From Deinococcales bacterium (GTDB taxonomy: Bacteria; Deinococcota; Deinococci; Deinococcales; Deinococcaceae), in assembly GCA_025359705.1 (NCBI GenBank), contig JANYFS010000267.1:1-7968 (forward strand): 7,968 nt of DNA. Reading direction: 5' to 3'. Below are positions 1-4,835 of this stretch, piece after piece. The position numbers were made by a program, and so were the translations under genes. A model generated the notes under the pieces. The model worked only from the letters and a program-made list of their open reading frames with translations, was not told where the DNA came from and searched no databases. Position 1 is the first letter of the stretch. Every line of letters starts with the position of its first letter.

Positions 1-1
1 C

Positions 2-595
2 TCGAGTGGATTATCTTGGGACAACACCAATAACCCCGAGTTCCCCACCAAAGGAGTACGTGCAGATGGCAATGTAGGCTTTGGCTTCGGTAATGCGGGC
101 GATGTTGCTTTGGGTTGGACTAAAATCTCGAGTGGTTTTAGCACCTACTTTGGTTTTGGTGATGTACTTCAGGGTGATGTTACCCAACAAGTGGTGGCCT
201 TTAGGGTCAATGCAGGAACTTTGCTGGGTGCTGCCCCCTCGAGCCGTTTATTTAGTGTGGGTGGCTCAGACTTGGCAGTTCCTAACTCGTTTACCATTCA
301 CGGCTACGACACACGGGAGTTTACTGGAAACAATTTTGTGACTTTCGGTGCCGAATACCGCTTCAACCTCAATGTTTCAGCGGGTGTTGCCCAAGGTTTG
401 TATTTGGTAGCCTTTGCCGATGGGGGAGACGCTTGGAAAGACCGCGATTTTCAAGCCAAGTTGGGCGGTGGATTTGGCGCACAACTTAACTTAGGTTTTG
501 GCGGCGCACGCTTGCCTTCTTTGCGCTTCGATTATGGATTTAGCGAAAAGTATCCACAAGGCAAGTTTTACTTTAGATTGGGGAACTTCTTCTAA
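2..595 (+). CDS. Omp85/BamA-family outer membrane protein, C-terminal barrel (5' partial)
   Basis: The frame is open from the left edge to TAA at 593-595 (197 residues), so the N-terminal part (POTRA domains and early strands) lies outside the window. Family features seen in order are a WDNTNNPEFPTKG strand/turn near residues 6-18, an LFSVGGSD segment followed by IHGYD near 99-103 at the place of the conserved (V/I)RG(F/Y) motif of Omp85 loop 6, GAEYRFNL, an AFADGGDAW strand, and a final LPSLRFDYGFS...FYFRLGNFF. The alternating aromatic C-terminal strand ending in Phe is the usual signal for outer-membrane insertion. Proteins of this family insert or translocate beta-barrel proteins at the outer membrane (BamA, TamA), and which one this is cannot be settled without the POTRA part. 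The His in IHGY is unusual, since Arg is expected. A CTCGAG hairpin follows the stop. Initiation codons inside the window are irrelevant because the gene starts upstream. Confidence 0.85.
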   Translation, partial: SSGLSWDNTNNPEFPTKGVRADGNVGFGFGNAGDVALGWTKISSGFSTYFGFGDVLQGDVTQQVVAFRVNAGTLLGAAPSSRLFSVGGSDLAVPNSFTIHGYDTREFTGNNFVTFGAEYRFNLNVSAGVAQGLYLVAFADGGDAWKDRDFQAKLGGGFGAQLNLGFGGARLPSLRFDYGFSEKYPQGKFYFRLGNFF

Positions 596-610
596 ATTGT
601 AAATAAAAAC

Positions 611-644
611 ATAGCTCGAGCAGATTAGGTTTCGCTCGAGCTAT
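611..644 (+). terminator. CTCGAG-based hairpin terminator downstream of the Omp85 gene
   Basis: The arms atagctcgagc (611-621) and gctcgagctat (634-644) are perfect reverse complements, giving an 11-base-pair stem with a 12-base loop, 15 bases after the stop codon. Each arm carries one copy of the iterated palindrome. Only a weak T/A stretch (ttataaa) follows, so termination efficiency is uncertain. The position directly after the gene supports a terminator role. Confidence 0.6.
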
Positions 645-665
645 TTATAAACTAAGGTAAAAACG

Positions 666-693
666 CACAAAAATAAGAATTCACAAAAATAAG
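666..693. repeat. 12-base direct repeat, two copies
   Basis: The sequence cacaaaaataag occurs at 666-677 and again at 682-693, a period of 16 bases with four bases (aatt) between copies. It adjoins the left end of the possible MITE-like remnant. No function is evident. It could be a target-site or slippage duplication. Confidence 0.5.
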
Positions 694-882
694 GTAGGGG
701 CGGTTTTCAAATCCGCCCAATCACGCCAAAAGCTCAAAAGATAAACCCACCCTCGAGGGAATCCAAGACTCTTGTACGCTCTCGAGGGAAATAACTATTT
801 CTCCACTAAACTGCTCAATTCGCAAAGACTTTGGCAAATGTGGGCCAAGATGGGTTTAAAACTCATCCCTACAGTGCCTTAT
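689..882. repeat. Possible MITE-like remnant with imperfect terminal inverted repeats
   Basis: The left end reads ataaggtagggg (689-700) and continues into a hairpin, gggcgg (698-703) pairing with ccgccc (713-718). The right end, read on the minus strand from 882, is ataaggcactgtaggg and continues into its own hairpin of about eight pairs, gatgggtt (849-856) with aactcatc (860-867). The ends share ataagg and taggg but differ by a 5-base insertion (cactg) and several substitutions. There is no open frame inside. The structure fits a decayed non-autonomous mobile element or two copies of a small palindromic repeat in opposite orientation. No target duplication was identified. Confidence 0.3.
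750..788. repeat. Paired CTCGAG hairpin in intergenic DNA
   Basis: The arms 750-759 (ccctcgaggg) and 779-788 (gtctcgaggg is not used; the arm reads ctctcgaggg) pair over ten positions including one G-U, around a 19-base loop. The left arm is also a 10-base palindrome by itself. It is the second CTCGAG pair in this intergenic region. It lies too far from both flanking genes to be assigned as a terminator. Confidence 0.4.
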
Positions 883-949
883 CCCTTGAGGGTGTTGTTA
901 TTTTCTAATGCGTTTTAAAAAGGCAAATCATCACCATTCTAGCCAATTC

Positions 950-982
950 CAAAATCACCTCAAAATTACCTCAAAATCACCG
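950..982. repeat. Three 11-base tandem repeats spanning the DUF3084 stop codon
   Basis: The units caaaatcacct (950-960), caaaattacct (961-971) and caaaatcaccg (972-982) are contiguous. The stop codon of the minus-strand DUF3084 gene (TAA, 966-968) lies in the middle unit and exists because that unit carries t where the others carry c. The repeat therefore probably arose by local duplication and has shaped the protein's C-terminus. Confidence 0.65.
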
Positions 983-2675
983 AGTATAGCTCAATCTTGG
1001 CACTGGGTCGCACATCCTGCCTGCTGGCAATGCCCACCAGCACGCCCCCGCCAATGCTTTTGAGCTTGCTAATCAACTCGAAAGTCTCTTGGTCGGAAAG
1101 GCCCGCCTCCAAAATATTCTCGAGGGGCATTCCTTGCTGCTGCAAGGTTTGAATCACACTTTCCACCAGAGCGTCAATCTGGGTGCGTAAATCCTCGCTC
1201 GAGCGCAGATTGTTGGCGGTTCCCACCGCAATCAGTTTGCTGCCCATCGGTTGTGCTTTTTGAAACAGCAAGGTATCGGGAATCATTTCGGCGTAAACGC
1301 GCAGCGGATAACCCCGTACCACATTGGTTCCGCTTCGCAAAATCACCAGTTTTTGGCTGGCATCGCTGCCCAGCCGCTCGAGCAGGGCGGTTTTTTCTAG
1401 GTCGCTCATCACGCTCGAGGGGGTTCCTTTGGCACCTTTGGCAGTGGCAACCCGCATGGCTCGCTGCAAAACCGCGTTCAGGCTGGGTAAATCGGGTTTT
1501 TGCAACACGCTTTCAAAGACCAAATCCCCTTTTTGGTAGGCAAAATCCCCTGTTTTTTGGGCCTCGAGTTCGGTTTTTTGGTTCTCGAGGGCTTTGCGAA
1601 GTTGGTTTTGTTGTTCACTGAGTTTTTGAGTCTCGAGCCGCAATTGGTTGTTGTCGTCTTGGAGTTTGCTCCGCAACTGATTCAAACGATCCAAATCTTG
1701 TTGGCTAAGCAACTTGGCTTTTTTAAGCTGTTCACTCTCCAAAGTCAAACGGTTGGCTTGAATTTGCAGAATAGTGGAACGGTTTTGCAATTGGGTAAAA
1801 TCGTTGCGAGTTTTTTCCAAATTCTGGCGCTCACCCCGCAGCTCATTGCCCAACTGGGTATTTTGTAAACGAATTTGTTTGCTTTGGGCCTCGAGGGTTG
1901 TTTTTTGTTTTTCCAAAATGATTTTTTGTCCCTCGAGGGCATTTTTTTGTTTTTCCAGAATGGTTTTCTCTCGAGTGAGGATTTGGCTGGTGTTTTGCAA
2001 GTTACTTATCTTATTTTGAAAGCTGAGTGCTTGAGTTTGCAGTTCTTGGCGCTGATTACGCAAATCGATCAATTGTTTTTGACGGGTGCTTAACTCGAGC
2101 TGATTGGCCTTCAAATCCTGCTCTTGCTTGATCCGTTGGGTTTCGATGGTTTTGATGCGTTCTTCGGCAGTTCCCACACTGCGTTCGAGGTCATCGGCCC
2201 GTTGGGAGAGCAATACATTTTTGCTTGCCAAATCGCGCGAGTTTTCCTCGAGGGTTTTGACTTCTTTGCGGAGGGTTTCGCGTTGCGTAATCGCTACCTT
2301 GACTGCTTTAAGTGCGCGGCTGGTCTCAATTTGGGCCAGTTCACGCTGGACTTGGCTAGTCTCGAGCGCTTTTTGTTGTAGGGCGATGTTTTTTTGTAAG
2401 GGTTCCACTTCGGTTTTAAGCTGTTGTACCTCGAGTCTTAAGGCATCCGCTTGGGATATATCACGAATCGCTTTTTGATTGAGTAAAGCAAAGCCCAAAA
2501 CACTAACCAAACTGATCAGCATTCCCGAGGCAATGGCGTAAATCAGGGCGGTGGTTTTGGGTCTTAAACCAAATAAACGGAAGTGTTTTCGCCCCACACG
2601 GCGACCTACTTCATCGCCCGCATAAGCAATAAAGCCCGCAAGCAGTACGATAAAGATTAAAAAGAGCCAGAGCAT
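966..2675 (-). CDS. DUF3084 domain membrane protein with long coiled coil
   Basis: This 569-residue protein matches the DUF3084 architecture known from cyanobacteria and Deinococcota. It has an N-terminal membrane helix (about 2-19), a conserved basic loop with GDEVGRRVGRK (20-30) and LFGLRPK (34-40), a second membrane helix (about 44-65), then a coiled coil from about 74 to 375 rich in Gln, Leu, Glu and Lys, and a globular C-terminal domain (about 385-569). The coil contains exact heptads such as ILEKQKN/ALEGQKI/ILEKQKT, encoded by tandem DNA repeats. Family function is not established. The topology suggests an inner-membrane anchor with a long rod. It starts 104 bases after lptB on the same strand, so the two probably share a transcript and an envelope role is inferred. 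A weak GGGTGA Shine-Dalgarno sits 9 bases before ATG at 2675. Fourteen CTCGAG copies occur, eleven read as Leu-Glu. Confidence 0.85.
   Translation of the reverse strand: MLWLFLIFIVLLAGFIAYAGDEVGRRVGRKHFRLFGLRPKTTALIYAIASGMLISLVSVLGFALLNQKAIRDISQADALRLEVQQLKTEVEPLQKNIALQQKALETSQVQRELAQIETSRALKAVKVAITQRETLRKEVKTLEENSRDLASKNVLLSQRADDLERSVGTAEERIKTIETQRIKQEQDLKANQLELSTRQKQLIDLRNQRQELQTQALSFQNKISNLQNTSQILTREKTILEKQKNALEGQKIILEKQKTTLEAQSKQIRLQNTQLGNELRGERQNLEKTRNDFTQLQNRSTILQIQANRLTLESEQLKKAKLLSQQDLDRLNQLRSKLQDDNNQLRLETQKLSEQQNQLRKALENQKTELEAQKTGDFAYQKGDLVFESVLQKPDLPSLNAVLQRAMRVATAKGAKGTPSSVMSDLEKTALLERLGSDASQKLVILRSGTNVVRGYPLRVYAEMIPDTLLFQKAQPMGSKLIAVGTANNLRSSEDLRTQIDALVESVIQTLQQQGMPLENILEAGLSDQETFELISKLKSIGGGVLVGIASRQDVRPSAKIELYSVILR
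1889..1972. repeat. 42-base imperfect tandem repeat encoding coiled-coil heptads
   Basis: Positions 1889-1930 and 1931-1972 are near-identical 42-base units, each starting cctcgaggg followed by a shared T-rich block (ttttttgtttttcca). Forty-two bases equal two heptads, and the encoded minus-strand residues alternate LEKQK and LEGQK/LEAQS. The repeat points to growth of the coiled coil by duplication. Confidence 0.6.
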
Positions 2676-2678
2676 ATC

Positions 2679-2743
2679 AGCAGTTCACCCGTATGGATAT
2701 AGATGGAATTCAAAGAAGAGATTCAAAGACATTTTGAACTGCT
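2679..2743 (-). promoter_or_regulatory. Inverted repeat in the lptB-DUF3084 gap, adjacent to the DUF3084 start
   Basis: On the minus strand agcagttca (2743-2735) is followed 47 bases later by tgaactgct (2687-2679), just upstream of the ATG at 2675. The nine-pair stem would overlap the GGTGA part of the weak ribosome binding site. The intervening DNA has a small direct repeat (attcaaaga at 2708-2716 and 2721-2729). It may tune translation of DUF3084 relative to lptB. The long loop keeps confidence low. Confidence 0.3.
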
Positions 2744-2779
2744 TATGGTGATCTTAAATTCGAGGCTTCTAGGTGGGGA

Positions 2780-3553
2780 TTAGATATGAAACTCATCCCC
2801 CAAATAATGATCCATTGCCGATTGATCCTTCACAAACTCTTGGGGGGTTCCTTGAAATTGCACGCTGCCGTCATACATCAAATATACGCGGTCACAAATT
2901 GCCATGGTCTCGCGCACCGCATGGTCGGTGATAAACACCCCCAGCCCCCGCTTTTCGCGCAACTCGCGGATCAAACGCTGAATTTCCCGCACGCTTTTGG
3001 GGTCAACCCCTGTGAAGGGTTCGTCCAGCAAAATAAAATCGGGATCGGTGGTCAGCGCCCTGGCAATTTCGAGGCGGCGGCGCTCGCCCCCCGAGAGGGT
3101 ATAGGCCATGCTGTTTGCCAGCGGGGTCAGGCTAAATTCCTCGAGCAGTTGGTCTGCGCGGGTTTCTTGCTCGAGCTTGCTTAGATTTTGGAACTCGAGA
3201 ATCGCCAGCAGATTGTCCCTTGCGGTCATTTTACGAAAAGCGCTGGGTTCTTGGGGCAAATAGCCCAACCCCATGCGGGCGCGGCGGTGCATTGGCTCAC
3301 GGGTGATGTCTTGGTTGCGTAGGGTGATGGTTCCACCGCCTGGCTGTACAAAGCCCACCATCATATAAAAGGTGGTGGTTTTACCCGCACCGTTGGGGCC
3401 GAATAGCGCTACAATTTCGCCGCGTTTGATCGACAAATCGACCCCGCGTACCACCTGGCGTTTGCCATAACTTTTAGTCAAGCCCTTGGCTGCCAGCTCG
3501 AGGGTTTGGTTTTCACTCGAGCGCAAATCGCCCTTCAGATCAGCCGTTATCAT
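2780..3553 (-). CDS. lptB: LPS export ABC transporter ATP-binding protein LptB
   Basis: The 257-residue ABC ATPase has Walker [10 protein letters not shown] (52-60), Q-loop GYLPQE (Gln101), the signature LSGGE (153-157), Walker B FILLDEP (173-179), a GVDP D-loop and H-switch TDHAVRET (His211). TTTFYMMVG after Walker [20 protein letters not shown] and a C-terminal YLGDEFHI are diagnostic of LptB rather than of LivF/LivG-type ATPases. LptB dimers power LptFG, which extracts LPS or a related glycolipid from the inner membrane toward LptC/LptA. LptFG and LptC are not in this window. The first sixteen residues extend beyond typical LptB (about 240 residues), and ATG at 3553 lacks a good Shine-Dalgarno. 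A TTG at 3526-3524 preceded by AAGGGCGA is an alternative start. The DUF3084 gene follows on the same strand. The upstream neighbour is divergent. Confidence 0.92.
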   Translation of the reverse strand: MITADLKGDLRSSENQTLELAAKGLTKSYGKRQVVRGVDLSIKRGEIVALFGPNGAGKTTTFYMMVGFVQPGGGTITLRNQDITREPMHRRARMGLGYLPQEPSAFRKMTARDNLLAILEFQNLSKLEQETRADQLLEEFSLTPLANSMAYTLSGGERRRLEIARALTTDPDFILLDEPFTGVDPKSVREIQRLIRELREKRGLGVFITDHAVRETMAICDRVYLMYDGSVQFQGTPQEFVKDQSAMDHYLGDEFHI

Positions 3554-3583
3554 TGCTGTTCAACATAACATAACTGAGTGTGC

Positions 3584-3615
3584 GGGCTATGAATGGGGGC
3601 AATGGGGTTTGGGGG
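3584..3615 (+). other. Potential G-quadruplex in the divergent intergenic region
   Basis: Four G runs of at least three occur on the plus strand at 3584-3586, 3595-3599, 3604-3607 and 3611-3615, with loops of 8, 4 and 3 bases. It lies 31-62 bases upstream of the lptB start, on the strand that is template for lptB. G-quadruplex formation is an inference from the pattern. Loops of this length give modest stability. Confidence 0.35.
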
Positions 3616-3687
3616 TTTTGGAAAAGCTGAACATGTGTCTGGCTCGAGGGCAAAGGAAGATATTGGGTTTAGCTATTGTGCCAAAAT

Positions 3688-3696
3688 AATATACCA
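3688..3696 (-). promoter_or_regulatory. Candidate extended -10 promoter for lptB
   Basis: On the minus strand TGG-TATATT (3696-3688) matches an extended -10 element (TGnTATAAT). No convincing -35 is seen upstream. It would give a leader of about 130 bases before lptB. A closer alternative is TATGTT, ending 8 bases before the lptB ATG, which could give a very short leader. Confidence 0.3.
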
Positions 3697-3706
3697 AATG
3701 TGCAGT

Positions 3707-3735
3707 TTCATACTCTATTCATGATCTGATAAAAT
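3707..3735 (+). promoter_or_regulatory. Candidate promoter for the nucleotidyltransferase-cca operon
   Basis: TTCATA (3707-3712) and TAAAAT (3730-3735) are separated by 17 bases and fit a housekeeping -35/-10 pair. An overlapping TATAAG (3735-3740) is a second possible -10. Transcription would start near 3742-3747, so the mRNA would begin just before the GTG at 3746 and carry the CTCGAG hairpin in its leader. Confidence 0.4.
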
Positions 3736-3758
3736 ATAAGCCATTGTGCGCTTTCGCC

Positions 3759-3791
3759 CCTCGAGCCAAACCCCTTACACTTGGCTCGAGG
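3759..3791 (+). promoter_or_regulatory. CTCGAG leader hairpin covering the Shine-Dalgarno of the next gene
   Basis: The arms cctcgagccaa (3759-3769) and ttggctcgagg (3781-3791) are perfect reverse complements, giving an 11-pair stem with an 11-base loop. The 3' arm ends in GAGG (3788-3791), eight bases before ATG at 3800, so the ribosome binding site is made from the palindrome and is paired in the folded leader. This suggests control of translation initiation, or attenuation before the operon. The structure is seen directly. The regulatory role is inferred. Confidence 0.5.
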
Positions 3792-3799
3792 AAATCACT

Positions 3800-4825
3800 A
3801 TGACCACAGCCGATCAAAACCCATACATCGACACGGGCGAACACCCCTTGCTGTACCTTGCCAAAAGTGGCAGTCACCTTTTTGGAACAGATACCCCCTC
3901 GAGCGATCTGGACATTAAGGGGTTATTTTTGCCGACCAAAAGCAGTTTATATTTGCAAAATTCTCCACGGCAATTTTCCAACAACAGCAACCTGAGCGAC
4001 CAAAAAAATACCAAAGAGGATACCGATGTCACCGTGTGGTCTTTGCAATTTTGGCTCGAGCTGCTGCAAAAGGGCGACCAGAACGCGATTTCGCTGCTGT
4101 TTTCGTGGACACACCCTGGGGCGGTTTTGCAAGCCGACCCCCGTTTCCTTGAGCGGTTAAAGTCGCTCGAGCCTGGGCGTTTACTCAGCCGTAAGCTCAA
4201 TGGCATGATCGGTTTTGTGGCCTCGCAAGCGGTGCGCTATACCGACAAAGGCAAGCATTACCGCGCCCTAAAACTGGTGGTGGATGTGCTGGAAAATGCC
4301 CCGCTCGAGGCCAAAATACAAGATACTTTGCAGGAACTGTTCCAACGCGCCCCGCTCGAGCTGTTTGAGGGTTGGGAAAATATGCTGTATGTGCGGGAAA
4401 AAGAAGAGCATTCCCACCGTGCCGAAGGGGTTTTTTGGATTTTGGTGGTGGTTGGTAAAATGTACGATTACAATGCGGGTGCAAAATGGGCGCTCGAGTC
4501 TTTGAAACCCGAGCTGAACAAATACGGCAAACGGGCGCTGCTTGCCTCGCAATCTGGAGTGGATTTTAAAGCCTTCAGCCACTCTTTGCGGGTACTCGAG
4601 GAGATTCGGGTTTTGCACCGCACAGGAACCCTCGAGTACCCCCATCCGCTCGAGTTTGCCAAATATTTAACCTCCGTAAAGCTGGGAGAATTTGGCTATG
4701 AAGCGTTGGTGGCCTCCCTCGAGGAACGGTTGGCTTTGACCGAAGCAGCCGCGCAAAACAGCGTGTTGCCACTGGAATTTGATGTTCAGTATGCCCAAGA
4801 TTTTTTGCTTGAGTGGTATAAATGA
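3800..4825 (+). CDS. RlaP-like PolB-superfamily nucleotidyltransferase (RNA repair family)
   Basis: From ATG 3800 the product is 341 residues. The N-terminus has the minimal nucleotidyltransferase signature: GSHLFG (24-29), then TPSSDLDIKGLFLP with the metal-binding D36-x-D38, and a plausible third carboxylate in DTDVTVWSL (D76), followed by LLQKGDQNAISLLFS. This layout matches the family called RNA repair pathway DNA polymerase beta (RlaP), whose members are linked by gene neighbourhood to RNA-repair genes. The rest is helical with no other recognised domain. The substrate is unknown, and transfer of a nucleotide to an RNA end is inferred from the family. The CCA-adding gene starts 10 bases downstream, implying coupling. 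A GTG at 3746 in the same frame would add 18 residues. ATG 3800 is preferred because GAGG lies 8 bases upstream and the signature sits near the N-terminus. Nine of ten CTCGAG copies encode Leu-Glu. Confidence 0.75.
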   Translation: MTTADQNPYIDTGEHPLLYLAKSGSHLFGTDTPSSDLDIKGLFLPTKSSLYLQNSPRQFSNNSNLSDQKNTKEDTDVTVWSLQFWLELLQKGDQNAISLLFSWTHPGAVLQADPRFLERLKSLEPGRLLSRKLNGMIGFVASQAVRYTDKGKHYRALKLVVDVLENAPLEAKIQDTLQELFQRAPLELFEGWENMLYVREKEEHSHRAEGVFWILVVVGKMYDYNAGAKWALESLKPELNKYGKRALLASQSGVDFKAFSHSLRVLEEIRVLHRTGTLEYPHPLEFAKYLTSVKLGEFGYEALVASLEERLALTEAAAQNSVLPLEFDVQYAQDFLLEWYK

Positions 4826-4835
4826 AGAACCCATC

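Larger units (their letters stand above)
596..965. other. Intergenic region between convergent Omp85 and DUF3084 genes
   Basis: This 370-base stretch has no credible coding frame on either strand. It contains the CTCGAG hairpin terminator at its left end, a 12-base direct repeat, two small hairpins in inverted orientation that may bound a MITE-like remnant, a second CTCGAG hairpin (750-788), and at its right end part of an 11-base tandem repeat running into the 3' end of the DUF3084 gene. I saw no clear poly-U terminator for the minus-strand DUF3084 transcript. Confidence 0.6.

Noticed and set aside
1..6. Window starting exactly on CTCGAG, suggesting a cloning (XhoI) boundary
   Set aside because: With a copy about every 115 bases this is an unremarkable coincidence, and nothing vector-like is present.
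81..341. 86-codon plus-strand frame in the Omp85 region
   Set aside because: It is out of frame with the clear barrel sequence, which continues to the window edge.
1901..1960. T-rich runs as rho-independent terminators
   Set aside because: They encode Lys/Gln codons of the minus-strand coiled coil and are not preceded by GC-rich hairpins on the transcribed strand.
1253..2478. Several plus-strand open frames of 70-125 codons across the DUF3084 gene
   Set aside because: They lie antisense to a well-supported coiled-coil gene whose biased composition suppresses stops on the other strand. Their products are low-complexity Leu/Phe- or Arg/Ser-rich and have no ribosome binding sites.
3546..3569. 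gttat/ataac inverted repeat at the lptB start
   Set aside because: Five-base AT-rich arms are expected by chance and do not cover a ribosome binding site.
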